64,000 bases of DNA from Setaria digitata (Eukaryota > Nematoda > Chromadorea > Rhabditida > Setariidae): the NCBI GenBank assembly GCA_003640385.1, contig RCAB01000024.1, forward strand, positions 124,001-188,000. Reading direction: 5' to 3'. The notes below the pieces were generated by a model that was given only the letters and a program-made list of their open reading frames with translations, ran no database searches and had not been told where the DNA came from. This document shows positions 25,192-38,700 of the stretch, piece by piece. Both the position numbers and the translations under genes were made by a program. The first letter of the stretch is position 1; each line of letters starts with the position of its first letter.

Positions 25192-26827
25192 GTTTCCTTC
25201 CTACAATACTGTTATGAGAAATTTTCAGAATTTAAATGCCATCCATTTCTACCAGCGGATTCTAATAGGCTCAAAAATCACAGTATTGATCGCTTCTTTA
25301 ACATGTGCATGAAAAGAAATACGTGAGAATCTCTCGGGACATCGCTGCGCAATTGTGTATAGTATATTATTCATTATTTGTCACTGTCCAAATCCCTCAT
25401 TTTTAGCGTTGAATCATGTCATTACCGGGAACCGTGCAGCAGTGAACGACCACGACGTACTTACTGGTGATCCTAATACCTTAGCAGTGCTTCGTCCCTA
25501 CTGGAAAAGTTCATTTGAGAGGTATAGAAAATACGAATGACGTTATTTCAGTAGTCATCCAACAGAATGTTCCTTAACTGCTCCTTCTAATATGAAGAAT
25601 ATATTATTCATTTATCACTATCCAAATATTTTACTAAGCTTCATCGCCGAGTTAGACCAATCTGTTCTCCCTCTTCAAATGCGTTAGACTAAACCAATGC
25701 TAACCATTAGTAGTTCACTTGACAATTCGTTCGCTTCTTGTGTCGTTCCACTCGAGGATGTCGTCTGTTTCGTTTGGGACATTTACAGGGCAGCAACCAG
25801 AAAGAAGAAATCACCTGTAAAACTACAAGTAAATCTACAATTAGTGAACTGTCCAGCGAGTTAGAAATTAAAACTTCAACTTCTTAGCAGCTAAGCGATG
25901 ATCTGAGCTCGATCTTTCGCTCTTCATGTATAAAGCAAATACAGTAAGAAAAGTAGTACAATATGTAGAGATCGAGTATAAGTACTCTACACGCATTGTT
26001 TTTGACCTCAGATGACACAAGTTGCGCAATTAGCGGGCTGTACACCGACAAGACCCATATGTTTATATACATATACACCCTTACTTTAAATCACTATTCT
26101 CCTCGCAATCTCAATCGAAAACGCTGTCGTCTCTTCAGGAACTGCTCATCTTTCACATGCTACAGAGTATAACCGTTCTATATTCTTCACTGCTCATGAC
26201 ATTCTCTCTCTATTTCCTGCACCTCACTGTGTGTGACCCTTAACCCTGTCTGGGACACCTGTCCAACTCACACAGTCCTACCCTACCACGTATCGATCCT
26301 ACCACACACCAACATAACCATGAGTAGCTGTAAGCAACAAGACGCACAGCTGGTTCGCAAGTCGGTGGCGCGTGGTAATTCGGTAGTTTTCTAACACTTT
26401 GCGGTGGCATTCTCGTCATCCATCGTGAAGTTATACTCTTTGGAGTCAGTTGTCACATTTTAATGGCAAGAAGTTACCGCATTGTTCCTCCTTACTCGAA
26501 ATATACCTTTCCAGCTGTCATTCCGGAGCATGGTCACGGTGCGAGGAGCATGATTGAACCTCACCCGAGAATATTTCACTTTGTTGCTTTAAAGCCACAG
26601 CAAATGATACGTGTAACTGAGTATTTTCAAGAAAGGGCCACTTCTTACTTCTTAGTCAATTCAAGTTTGTGGGTAGGTAGAAATTAATTTTCGGAAGGAG
26701 CAGAGAAAAATAGCTGTGCTGGAATGCGAGAGGATGAGTTTGAGGATAAAAAGTAATGGTTATAGTATCTTTTAAGGATTTTGAGCTTCATCAACTGCAA
26801 TCGATCGATGATGTTAACTAGGTAAAA
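25192..26827. other. Divergent intergenic region between RING gene and SYS1
   Basis: The two genes are transcribed away from each other, so this stretch should hold both promoters. A 74-codon ATG-started plus-strand frame at 26463-26687 has no recognisable motif and could be an upstream ORF or chance. Nothing else is supported. Confidence 0.45.
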
Positions 26828-27568
26828 ATGAACTCCTTTCGATCATATATCTGGGATCCCGGTTTGATTACTGCTCAAATCATATGCTTGCAAGCAACTT
26901 TCTACACAACCCAGTGCATTCTGTCAGTGGCTATCTCAATTGGAGGTGATTACCCTTCACTGGAACAAATATTTACTACGCAGGTCCGTTCCTTCCATAT
27001 TACTCTTGTCCTCTTTAATTCTTACACATTTCTGTCAACTTTCTCCCAGGTGTTAGGTTTGACGACCACGTTTATTTCCAGCCTTCACTTTCTTTTTGCA
27101 AAATCAATTCCTCTCATAATAAACGCCATATAATTAGCTAGAAAACTGCTCCTATCAGGAATTAACATTTGGTCATACCACGAACTTAAAAAATAAGCTG
27201 AATGTACTTGAATTCCATCTCAGTATTTCCGTATCTGCATATTGCGGGATAACAAGTTTAATGAGGATGTTACATTCTAGGTTACACTCCACAAAGCAGT
27301 AATTCAATTACTTTCGGCTGCGGCGTGCTCTTTTGCTATGAGTCAAGTTGTTGGGCGTTCAAAGCAGTGTTTGGATTTCGCATGCACCTTGCATTTCTGG
27401 GACTTTGTCGTTATTACATCTTATTTTAAATCGATTCCTAGAAATGCCTTCTGGTGGCTGTTGCAACTTTCTAGTGTCGTTCTATGTACAGTATTAGGTG
27501 AATATCTTTGTTTACAACTTGAATCTAGGGATATTCCTTTGTCAACCAATACAAGACACGAAGTGTAG
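26828..27568 (+). CDS. SYS1: SYS1, Golgi integral membrane trafficking protein, 147 aa
   Basis: Four-span Golgi membrane protein that recruits the ARL3/ARFRP1 GTPase and so supports traffic between endosomes, TGN and plasma membrane. Two exons, 26828-26983 and 27281-27568, with a GT-AG intron in phase 0. The N-terminal F-R-S-Y-I-W-D-P, the mid motif G-R-S-K-Q-C-L-D-F and the C-terminal G-E-Y-L-C-L-Q-L-E then I-P-L are characteristic. Length matches the usual 150-160 aa. The start lies nine bases after an ACTAG that may serve as a spliced-leader acceptor. Confidence 0.95.
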
Positions 27569-27997
27569 CAATCTGTCGTTTCTTGACTCGTGAAATATTA
27601 TATGGTTCTATCTGTAGGGCTGCTATCCGATTGATGCAAACGACCGCATTGATTTAATTGGTTAAATCTAGGTGCAAAAATTATTTCAGGTGTTTTCTCC
27701 TGTAAGTTTAGCTTTGGCTTACCCAATTATTCACGTCAAATTTAGTCCTAAATGCTGCAGCCCCATATTTCGTGATTAGATAATCAACTCGACCTTCATA
27801 TCTGCTCAATAATTTTGCGCAAATAAAAATTTTTATTTGCAAAACGGCAGTGTTCTTGTTTGTGGGAGGTAGCCCTCACATTTTATTTCACGTATTTTTA
27901 TAAGTGAAATGGAAGAATAAACAATTATAATTCAGCAGCAAATAAATATATCCCTTTTTCCCGCAACTGCTAATAAAATTATAGAATGCAATATTCA
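27569..27997. other. Convergent intergenic region, SYS1 and UBA5 3' ends
   Basis: Only about 430 bases separate the two stop codons. AATAAA for SYS1 lies at 27822-27827, and the same hexamer on the minus strand for UBA5 lies at 27892-27897. If both are used, the transcripts stop side by side. Confidence 0.5.
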
Positions 27998-30934
27998 TTA
28001 TAAACTCTTTAGTTCCTTCATCAGTGCTGATAAGTCCTTGACTTCGGATATTTGTTCGTTACTTTCCATGTTCTAAAAAAATTTCTTTATGAAAGCATGC
28101 TTGGAAAACAACTGAAACCATTATTTCATCATACCACCGTATTATAAAAACCAATGTTAGATCAGAGCCATTGGTTTCTCTGTGCGTTAGAAAACTACCT
28201 CTTTAACAGGAGGTTCATAAGCAAATTGTAATCCTTCGACAGGCCCATTATGATGATCATTATTACAATTAGCTGACTCATCAATTATTTCAATTCCTGC
28301 AAAAATAAATTTCAATCGGTTACATCTGTTATAATTTCAAGTGAAAAAAAGAAGAAAAAGAATACCCCAGTCGTTGTCCTCGTGTGTAATCTTCTCTTCT
28401 TTTACTGGTTCACTTTCTTCAGGTTTCCTTTTATTTACAACTTGCTGAAACAATAGACACTGGTAATTGCAGGCCTAAGAAAAGCTTTTCCACAAAACAA
28501 AAATATACAGGAATTTTTAGTAAATGAGGAAATATTTCCCTGACTCCAAAAAGCTGCTTGGTGTTAAAAGTGAGTATATCAATTTGTACCTTACATTTAA
28601 AAAAAAAAAAAAAAACTGGATATGTTAATTTGTACCTTATATTCCTCTTGTCTCTTCCGACAGGAATGATCTTCGCAGTTGGGATTTGGTAATATATGAT
28701 GTCGAGGGAAAAAATCGCACAAAGCATTATAACCCAGACAGTAAGACACTTCACCAAAATTTAGAAGAAACCTAGATGAATGTTAACTTACAAACAAAAG
28801 GGGTTTAAAAATATAATGCAAGATATAAGAAATATCACATGCTTTAAGACATTTTGTACTAGGAAGCCGGCAATGACGGCCATAGTGGTGGGTAACGACG
28901 CAGCACAAACTCCTTCACGTTTCAACGTGCTTTCACTAATATTTGAAGCAACCAGCAAGGGAGGCACGCACTGAAAAAGCGTAAAATTAAAAAGCGTTTA
29001 AGTAATACACTCAAAAAATCAAGGATGAATTTCCAGAAAAGAAAGAACATAAATTTAAATATCTTTCTTTTGAAATCCTACTAGTAGAGCAAAAATATTA
29101 CAGCAAAGCATGCACTAAGCCCAGGACGTATGCATTGGATATGACCAGAAATTGCATTCTCACTGACACCAGATTCCATCCATATCTGACCCTCTTCATT
29201 ACAAGCCTACAAGGAAGACCCAGTTATAACGAGCATAATATGTACATTATTTGAAATCAAAATGAAAATAAAAAGTAACTACGAATGCTGACAGTGTTAA
29301 TAGCCATCCTCGCTTCGAAGTTATCCACACAACTAAGGATCAGGTCAACCTTTTCACCGGTAAGATTTCCTTTCCTGCAAATAATTTGCTATTTCTTGAC
29401 AAGATAGACAAGGATTCTACAAAAATAATCAAGTCTACGTACCGTGGATTCTATTTTTGTGATTCGGAAGTAAATTAACTAATTATGCATAGTTAAAAGA
29501 AAAAAAAACAAAAAAGAACACCTTCAATATACTTAATATTTTGTTTGAAAGACACAGGAGCAAATCTTCATCTTTGTGATACAGTATCAGCTGCTGACTG
29601 TTCAGTTGGATGCTCATCTAACTATCTTAATCAAATAGATTTATCTTTTGATTTGAAGCGAAAAGTACTTATTCAATATTTTGGTAAATTTTGATGTTCC
29701 AATTTAGAAGAAATTTAACTTAGGGAAGGAAATAAAAATACCTAATTCGGTCAACAAAAACAGGATAATTTTCTACCGTCGTTATATTCATATTATATGT
29801 TTCGAAATCTACATCAGGATTGATAGCTCTGAAAAAGATTAAGGCCAGTAAGAAAGAAACAGCACAATACACGGAAAATAGTAAAAAGAATTAATCAAAA
29901 ATGATTTGTCACTGATATCATATTTAAATGATTTATTTATTTTTTTAAGGTTAAACTCACATCAATGTATTCCGTGCTGCATCCACTTTACTCATACCAG
30001 AATGTTGTGGCTGATAAAATAACCGATTCATATTAGCAAGCTCTACCTGCTCAATAGACATCTCTTTTAAATTATACTTTGCACAGGATAACGGAAAAGA
30101 AATAATTTTTGAAGGCGTCAATGAATGGTGCTAATTTTTGTGCTACGGAAAATAGTAAAAAGAATTAATCAAAAATGATCCCATTTTTTCCGTCTAGAGA
30201 TAATATGAAAATTAAAGGAGAAGATTCCCATAAAAAAAGATTTAACTTTTTGACCAAATGATAATATAAATACAAGAGTTATCAAGGTCACGAGAATTAA
30301 AAAAAATGACTTCCACAACATCATTCGATAAAAGTGGTTTTCGTCTAAATAAAGCTTTTATTATCACAGTCGAGTTATATACCTTATCATAATCAAATAA
30401 TATAAGCTTGCCAATACCACATCTCGTCAGCATTTCAGCAACAACGCTTCCGACACCACCAACACCCACTACCACCACTGTTTTTTTTCGGATATCATCG
30501 TAATTTTTCACAACACCCATTTTTTTCAAAGCCATCAATCGACTATACGGATTTGAGTCGTTCACTTCCGCACTCATCACGTCTGTTATATTCAGGAATC
30601 GCAGATAGGGTATTATGGTAAATAAGACAACTCATTTAGCTTAATTATGAGTAGCGTTGAATATGGTCTATTAAAAGGGAAAAATTTTGCAATATATATA
30701 TATATATATGGCAAGAGGAATTAGTGTGATCAATTTGAATACGAAAGAGTTGGTTCTGATATAATAGGATAAATAAAAATAAACTGTACAGGGTTGAAAC
30801 TAACCAATTTTAGGCCGTTTAACTGTTCTATTCTTGTCTATCGTATTATTTCCCTTCATGCCTACCAGGTCCGCTCCTATCGTTAATAATTTAGCGTGCA
30901 GTGCATCCAACTGTTCCAACAAGTTCTTCGACAT
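27998..30934 (-). CDS. uba-5: UBA5, UFM1-activating E1 enzyme, 11 exons, 401 aa
   Basis: Adenylates UFM1 and holds it as a thioester before passing it to UFC1; cytosolic, starts ufmylation linked to ER homeostasis. Exons, 5' to 3': 30934-30805, 30582-30383, 30046-29961, 29828-29742, 29374-29293, 29206-29102, 28970-28843, 28771-28636, 28444-28366, 28296-28199 and 28072-27998. The ThiF/Rossmann motif GVGGVGS is in exon 2. The catalytic Cys is Cys252 in [14 protein letters not shown]. The zinc ligands are Cys228/231 (C-F-A-C) and Cys305/310; all sit exactly two residues after their human counterparts. The C-terminal UFM1/LIR-type motif D-N-D-W-G-I-E and the final UFC1-binding tail are present. 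The intron after exon 7 begins with GC (AA/GCATGT), the only choice that keeps the K-F-L-L-N-F-G reading. The exon-5 donor (ACT/GTCAGC) is weak. An exact 35-bp repeat occurs in two introns (29871-29905, 30145-30179). Confidence 0.96.
29871..30179. repeat. Exact 35-bp direct repeat in adjacent UBA5 introns
   Basis: The same 35 bases stand at 29871-29905 and 30145-30179, in introns on either side of the exon at 29961-30046. The spacing is 274 bases. No transposon ends are visible. Confidence 0.85.
30692..30711. repeat. AT microsatellite in UBA5 intron 1
   Basis: TA dinucleotide run of about 20 bases. Confidence 0.9.
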
Positions 30935-31268
30935 TGTTTGATATATAAAAGAATACTAACATTTCAGTTACTAAAGAAAAAGACAAATAATTCGTAAAAT
31001 AATCAGACTACTAGACTGACCTTACTTCCTCATACAACCCTAAACACCTGTCCTCATCGACACATAGAGAAGCCAGTAGTAAGTGCTAACCCTTCGGAAA
31101 GCAAAGGAACTAGTTCTACCCACACTGTCAACACCGATGATTTCAGCCCGAACAGCCTTTTACCGGGCGGCCCTTCGAAAGTGGTGGGGTTGGGGAATTG
31201 AAGACGGACGAGATTGAGGTCGTCTAGTTCTAGCTTCAGTTAGTAACAGAAATATTGCAGATAGAACA
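30935..31268. promoter_or_regulatory. Shared divergent promoter region of UBA5 and BOP1
   Basis: The start codons of UBA5 (minus, 30934) and BOP1 (plus, 31269) lie back to back with 334 bases between them. The middle (about 31110-31220) is more GC-rich than the surroundings. No TATA box is obvious. That it is bidirectional is an inference from geometry. Confidence 0.5.
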
Positions 31269-34200
31269 ATGGTTCGTAAACGAAGGAGAAATTCAGGCTC
31301 ATTGGCAGAGACAGTTACAAATGTTGACTATTATGATTCCAGTGATGAAGAGGTTTTTTATCTGATTTTTGTGGTTTCTTCTGATTTACTACGTCAAATT
31401 TTGCCCTTGTCATTTATTTTCCCCTGAATGTGTGGGATAGACAAAAGAAGTTAGTGTAACTTAAGACATCAGTATAACTTATTGTAGGATTTGAGAAATA
31501 CAATAGGTAATATCCCCATCTCATGGTACGACGACCTTAACCATATCGGGTATGACAAAGACGGAAATCAGATCGAATCGACCAAGAAAAAGGATGATAT
31601 GGATGAATTTCTCGATCGAATGGATGACCCCAATTACTGGTTAGTTACACTTTTTTTCTGTTACCATGCATTTAAATTAAGTGGCGTTAATTTTCCAGTG
31701 GTTAGATGGAAAAAAAACTGCTTCATTTCAAGTAAAAGAAGACATCACCCTCTTTCATGCATGCTTGTCATGCTTTCTGCCATACAAAATTAGTTGCTAA
31801 TGGTCGAAGAGGTTTCGTTTTTTCTGGATGTGCAAGATTTCATTTTTTTTTTTCTTTTTCACCTTTGTGTAGTGAGTCATGTTTATATAATAATCATGTT
31901 GAGGAGGAAAGTTTACGATCGTCAAAGCGGCGCATTTATTTCTTTAACCGATGATCAGGTAGAAAAGCTAAATGCACTGAATGCTTCAAAATATCCATCA
32001 GTTGGCTACAATCCATACCAGCCATTTCTAGACATTTTTTCATCACAAAAAGAGATTCATCCAATGTCGAACCGCCCAGATTCTAAGCATTCGTTTATTC
32101 CTTCATTGCATGAAAAGCGACTTGTTGGTAGGTTTTCAAAGCTCAGGATTGTTCGAATATAATATTTTTTTTTCTTGCCTCTGTTGACAAATAACTTCTT
32201 TTGCTTATATTACTTGTTTTTTCTAGGCGTAAGGTTCTTTTCAGGAAAGATGGTACATGCTATCAAGATGGGCTGGTTACGGCCATCCCGACCAAAGCAG
32301 ATTGAAAAAAAGGCATCGAATTTAAAGCTGTTAATCCAAAAGGATCCTATGCATGGTTAACATTAATCCAAACATATTTTTCCCTTTTTTTTTTGATTTT
32401 TATTATAGGTTTATGATTTATGGGCTGATGGACCATCTAAAGAAAAAACAAAGAGTGAATTAGCAAGATTACGAATGCATTTCCCCGCGCCAAAAGTTCC
32501 ATTACCTGGACATGCTGAAAGCTACAACCCACCCTTAGAATACTTATGTGATGAAAAAGAACTAAAGAAATGGGAGGTTACTTTTCAATTTATTCTATAT
32601 TTTACATTGTTTTGGTATCGTTTTTATATGTATTGACATTTTATATCTTTTGCTGTCATACCTCATTTTTTAATTTTCATTTTGGAATATCAGGAAACTG
32701 ATCCAGAAGACCGACGATTGGATTTTGTTCCAAAAAAATATAATTGTGTAAGAGAAGTGCCAGCATATAGTCGGTTTTACAATGATCGTTATCAACGTTG
32801 TCTTGATTTATATTTAGCTCCACGACAAAGGAAAATGAAGGTATTTGTTTGTATAGAAGCTAATATTCAATTTCTATCTTTTAATTTGTATAAGCGTACT
32901 AATCAATTATATATATATACATATATTTCTTTGTAGTTAAATGTTGACCATGCAGAGCTGCTTCCCGAGCTTCCAAACCTAACGGAAATGCGTCCTTTTC
33001 CAACGACACAAAGCCTCGTAAGTTTCATTTTGAGAATTTCACAATGCATCACTGCGTAAACTTTGTTTCCTATTCTATTCATTCAATTTGTAAATTTTTT
33101 CAAGCATATTCTTGGTCATTCTGGGCAAGTGAGGAGTTTGTCGTTTGAGCCTGAATCGTCAGAAATCTTCGTATCAGGTGGGGAAGATGGAGCGCTACGC
33201 CTGTGGTCTGTATCTGATGGAAGGTGCCTCAAAGTACTGTTTTCCGTATCACGTTAATTAGTTAATCCAGTAAAATGGTCTTAAAATTTTTCGTATATCA
33301 AAAAGGATCTTTTGCTCTAATATGAAGGCGGAGATTGATTTTTAGTTTCTACTGATATAACGGTTATTTTTTTTAGATTTCTTGTTTCCGTTACTGTTTA
33401 GGTTTTCTCAAACATTTATTAAGGACTTTACTTCTCTTCAAATAATGAGTCTTTTTTCTTTAATGTGACTACATTTTCGAATCATTTTTTATATTAATAC
33501 GGAATTATAGACGATGAAATTGGAAAGTCCAGTAACAAGTGTGGCTTATTGCCCTCTTACAAAATGGACACTTTTGGCTGCAACTATGGAATGTGCTAAA
33601 ATGATTTTGACAAATTCTTATTGTGGAGATCGCCATCGCATAACAGCGACAACAGAATATTTATCAAAACTTCGAAATGATCCTTCAGAAAATAAAACAT
33701 TGGAATGGAAATATGAAGGGAAAGGCAGGATATCTATTGATCTCGGTTATGTAAGTTTTTAATTGATTGCAGTAAGTAGTACTGTAAGGATTTTGTTTAA
33801 ATTAGTTTCCATTCACATAATTCGCAGTATTTTTTTTCCTTTTTTTTACACTTCTCATTATGGTTATATTTAAGACGGTACAATTAGATGGAGAGTATAA
33901 TTACTAAAACGTCATAATGTCACAGTTGCAGTGAGATGATACCTTGTTTCTTCAGACTGCGCGTCAAGTAGTGTGGCATTACAGAGGCGATTTCTTTGCT
34001 ACGTTTGCTGGTTCGAAATCTGCGAAATTTATTTATATCCATCAACTTTCAAAATACAAATCCCAGGTGAGCAGTGGTTTCACGAGGATGAAAGTTTTTT
34101 AGAAGTTTTAAAATTTCAGCTCAGCTGATTTCCTAAGGATATTATTTAATGATTTTAGCAACCATTTTCCCGCTTAAAAGGTATGATAACGGTTCTGTCA

Positions 34201-35012
34201 TTCCATCCGCGTGAGCCATTTCTGTTTGTTGGAACGCAAAGGCATATACGAATTTATGATTTGGTAAAATGTCAGTTGAAGAAGAAGATCATGACAGGCT
34301 CACAATGGGTGAGCTCTATGGCTCTTGACTGTCGGGGCGACAATGTGTTTGTTGGTGGCCACGATAGGACTTTTTCATGGATTGACTTGCAACTTTCCAA
34401 TAAGCCGTGGAAAAGTGTCAAACATCATACGGCTGCCATTCGTGCAGTTGTACAACATGCTAGGTTTATTTTTTCTTTTTTCCTTTTTTTGTGAACTCTG
34501 CTGATAAGACTTTTGAAATTAAATAAGAATATTATATTTATCTGTTCAACCATATATACCGTCGAATGCTCTTTTTAAAGTATTCCGACGTATTTCCTTG
34601 TTTAATGATTTCCCTAATATACACCTTTCTTCTGGAACGTAAATTTGTGTCCTTTCTTCAGAGTTGTTTCTCTTGTATTTTTAAGAGTGATTTTTTCTTA
34701 ATTATTTTACCTGCAACTCTTTTATAATCAGTGGACCTTTTGAGAAAAAGTGTCTTGATAGCTTCTCAGAAAATGTTTAAATTTTTCAGGTACCCATTAA
34801 TTGCAACTGTGTCAGACGATTCAACTGCAGTTGTGTACTACGCCCGCATTAGTAGTGATCCCTTTAAAGAAAATGAATTCGTACCAGTGCGAAGGTTGCG
34901 CACCAAAACAGCTCAGAAAAATGGCCTCTCAATTTTAGCAGCTATATTTCATCCCTCACAAGCATGGCTTATAACCGCACATGTTGATGGCTCGATTGCT
35001 TTATTCACTTAG
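31269..35012 (+). CDS. BOP1: BOP1/Erb1 ribosome biogenesis protein, 12 exons, 643 aa
   Basis: WD-repeat member of the PeBoW complex (with Pescadillo and WDR12) needed for 27S/32S pre-rRNA processing and 60S assembly in the nucleolus. Exons: 31269-31352, 31488-31639, 31904-32127, 32245-32312, 32409-32576, 32694-32840, 32937-33017, 33105-33233, 33511-33750, 33956-34066, 34159-34463 and 34790-35012. The BOP1NT domain shows [35 protein letters not shown] and [16 protein letters not shown] repeats start near 310 ([10 protein letters not shown]) and run to the C-terminus. The donor of exon 4 appears to be GC (AAG/GCATCG at 32313). With it, the spacing between W-x-x-P and Y-D-L-W equals that of human BOP1; the only nearby GT is out of phase. 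The N-terminal acidic region is shorter than in vertebrates. Confidence 0.96.
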
Positions 35013-35726
35013 GCGGTTTTGTGCAACAATGTTCGGAAAGCAATGGAAATTTCCTCTCATCTCAAGCTGTGTATTTGCTCCGTAATTTACACACTACCAC
35101 TGCTGTGAACGGTTCTTGTTTCTGTATTGTTGTTTTGTTAAATTCCTATTTGTTTAAAAAATAAAGGTTTGTAACCGGAAGTGTCGTTCAAGCTTTTGCC
35201 TTTTCATGTTCAGAATCATTACGGAGTAAGTTGAGAAAGTCTAAATTACTGCTTAATGATTCTCCTTTAGGCGTATTTGAAAACGGCGGTGTATTGTTAT
35301 CTTTCATGCATGTGTAGAGAGTTTGAATTCTTATTAACATTTAATACTTGAATTTGTCGCAAAAAGAAATACAAATTTTGTTATGGACATTGCTGGGACT
35401 AAAGAATAATTCAACAAAAACAACTAAACGGTGAGAGAACTATTATTAAAATATTTCTCTATTTGGTTGAAATCCAAATGAAGAGTTTTCTAACATGCTA
35501 ATGCGAACTGTGTTTCTGATTTGGTGAAGTTGAATTAAATATTCTCAGATGGATTAAATGTTTTCATGAGGATAGCTTATGTAGGACAGCATAGAACTTC
35601 GTCAGAATTTATAACTTAGACAAAATCTAATGTTGCTCGGAAGACAGAGCTTGGTTCGGTTACCGTAATGTTAAAGCTTCAGGTGAATTCCTTTGAGAAG
35701 AATCGCAAGTATGGTAATAATTGGTC
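35013..35726. other. Convergent intergenic region, BOP1 and noah-1 3' ends
   Basis: Holds the BOP1 3' UTR, with an AATAAA at 35160-35165, and the 3' flank of noah-1 on the other strand. No exon supported. Confidence 0.5.
35160..35165 (+). terminator. Likely polyadenylation signal of BOP1
   Basis: AATAAA about 150 bases beyond the BOP1 stop codon. Confidence 0.55.
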
Positions 35727-38700
35727 TTAGTACTTCTTTTTATAGTTTCTTGTTAACCTCTGGAATACATAGTGAGACACAACGATAGCTTGTATGGCTG
35801 TGATGACAAGCAGGAAACCAAAAATAGCAAGTAACGATATTTTAGCCATACACAGTTGTCCGGGCAAAGCTGTTACTGTCATCTCAGGTTCCTGGAAATA
35901 ATCTTTTAATTGCATTGTGCAAACAGTTAAAGTTTTGATGAAAATAAAAACGCACTTCTTCCATAAGGTCGAAAATTTGTGACCGTGCAAGGGCTGCTGG
36001 CTCTGCAATCTGTTGAAGAGGATCAATCACGACTAATGATGTTGTGGCCTGAGCATGTTTTGGGATCCTGTATCTTTCTGTCTCATCTAAAAAGCCGTTC
36101 TATTAAAGGTAGAGAATTCAAATGAAGAAATTTACATTTACAAGTCAGACAAAGGGTTGCTAGTTGTCGTTTAGAAGTTCAGAAGTGCTGCACTTCTAAA
36201 CTTGGCATGAAAGTCCACAGGATGTTAGTCGTGTGGGATAGATACTATGTCAAGTAATCATTAGCTGTGAGTTTTTTCTTAAAGTCAAAATGAAGCGACC
36301 TAGCCCCTAACAAAGTCTGCTCGCTTAACTCGTTGACTTACAGTCAGTAATCGAATTGGCAGTGCTTCGCTTCTTTCGTCCCCACGATTGTTTTTGTTCT
36401 TCACCTAATTTACACGTCGCCTAAAAACATACGTGTAGCAAAAGGTTCATTTCATAGTTAGGTAGGTTTGAGAAGAAGAAATCCCTGAATAAATAAGATG
36501 AGTAGTATCTAATGATTTAGATTTTAAACTTATTTATTCTAGCTAACATTAGAAGTTTGCGACCGTGACATCACCTCTTTACAGTTTTTCATACAAATAT
36601 CAAGATGACATGTTATTCTGACTACGCTTGACGAATCGAACCGGAATGCTTGCACATGTGCTATCTTTACTGAGGAGGACATCACTTTTATCGGGTCGGG
36701 CATAATTTTCTGCGATACTGCTGGTGTTGGGCAACTGAAATGTGTTGAAAAAATAAATTAATATCCACCTCGATAAATGAATTTCTGGACATTCATTTGT
36801 TTATTTAGGGAACAACTCATTTTACCCTCTCTTCGTGTCACTTACAAGTCTTGATCAGTTTTATCATCAATTAATTACCCATTTTCAATAAGCTGCAAAC
36901 TCTCTTCAGTATTCAGTGCAGTAGCTCCTGGCTCAGCAAAGCATTCTCGGACAAAGAAGTCAAGTTCCTCATCCATTGTCATTATTTCCCAACGTAGCTG
37001 CAGAATATCACCGAGTTTTGCCTAAAACGAAATTCTAAATTTATAACACCTTCAAAGGTAGAAAGCAAATTTTTGTGAATTTCTCAATTACAAATTAAAT
37101 CTGCAAGTAAATACTTGTAAAACGGGTTGATGCTCCCGTTTCCCGCTCATTATTTCCATCAATACTGGGTTACCAAGTTCAATCTTTCCTCGTGGTTGGA
37201 TGAGGGATGCTTCAGGACCACTGAAATTTCCTTTTTTTTTCAGTATTTCAAGTATATCTTAAAATATAAGTGATTTCTTTCGCATTTACGACACTGTCTC
37301 TGTACACTGAAGGAGTTAAATATTATTATAGAAGTCGGAAATTCAAAGATTGAATACTTACTCTACTGTCAGGTTGGCACCAGCAGTGACTTTTCCACCA
37401 AGCATTGAACTGTAATCACAGCTCACTTCATAAATTTGATCCATAGAAGTAACCAACCCAGGTATGCCCAGGTTATTTGTTTGGATAACCACCGTTGACT
37501 TATAAGTACCATTGTTCTGAAAGCGAATATTAAAAGAATTTGATAATTCTTCCAAACTGATAACCTTATTTTTCTAACACTCGAATATCTGCCAAAGATT
37601 GATCCGAACTATGCAGCATCCGCAATCCGTAATTTCGCATTATCTTGTCAAGCATCTTTTAGAAAGAGCAAATGGATAATGAAGGATTCTGGATGCATCG
37701 ATGCCTAACCTACATTGCAACATACCATATCCTGGATTCCGCAGTCTCTTTGTAGCTCAAAAGCTTGTCGTTTAATACGCAGTTCATCGACAGGCTTGCC
37801 CAATTTGCTGCCTGCAGCTTGTTCAGTGTTCGAAAATGTCATTACTGTATCAGTGGCAACCCTCTGATCAGCTACCATTTTCGAACCAAAATTTGGTGGT
37901 AAACCAATAACAAGCGTTGCACTTTCACTATCCGTAACTTCTACTCGACAGGTTTCATACTTGTTTTTGACAAACATCACTCCCGAGAATGCTTTGTTGT
38001 TTCTCACCTGTAATTTCAATTTCAGCACATTCAACAACTTTACCATTAATTAGAATTATACATTTAATGAATTGAAGCAGAACCTGCACTTTGATGCCTT
38101 CATAATTACAAATAGTCTGCACCGCATCGGAAGCTATTTGCACTACAGGTCCTGGAACTCTTCCGGACGAAGAAATGGTAAACTTCGCATCTGCTGCCGA
38201 CCCCGCACCACTGCTAATTCTTCTGGAAGCTGCACCTGATTTTGCTGTAACCTCTGGAGCTCGTCGTTGCGCTTCCTGCTCGCGTAAAAAAGGCTTTGTC
38301 TAAAACAAGTTTTATTAGTTGATTCTAAAAGATTTATTCCACTACATTTCGAAACTTGACCGTTTTCAATGAAACAAAAAAAAAAAAAAAGATTACATAA
38401 ATAAAATCTTACTTTTGATGCGATAACCTGCGATTTAGCTTCTTGTTTTTGAGCGGATGTGGATAACTGTGAAGCATTTTGAAGGAGATGTTTGGGGACA
38501 TTGGAAGCGGCGCTATATTCTGATTCCACTTCTTTCACAAGACAAAGGTTTTTATAAAAGTCTGTAAAATCACTTGGTTTTCCATTTCCATCAATCTTAT
38601 CGAATAATTCACAGCGACCGTTTCTTCTATTGTAATTTACACCTTCACATCTGAAATCAAGTTGAATGTTCTGATGATTTCTGATGAGATTACCTCTAAA

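Noticed and set aside
26463..26687. 74-codon ATG-started plus-strand ORF before SYS1
   Set aside because: No family resemblance and no splice connection to SYS1; could be an upstream ORF but nothing supports it.
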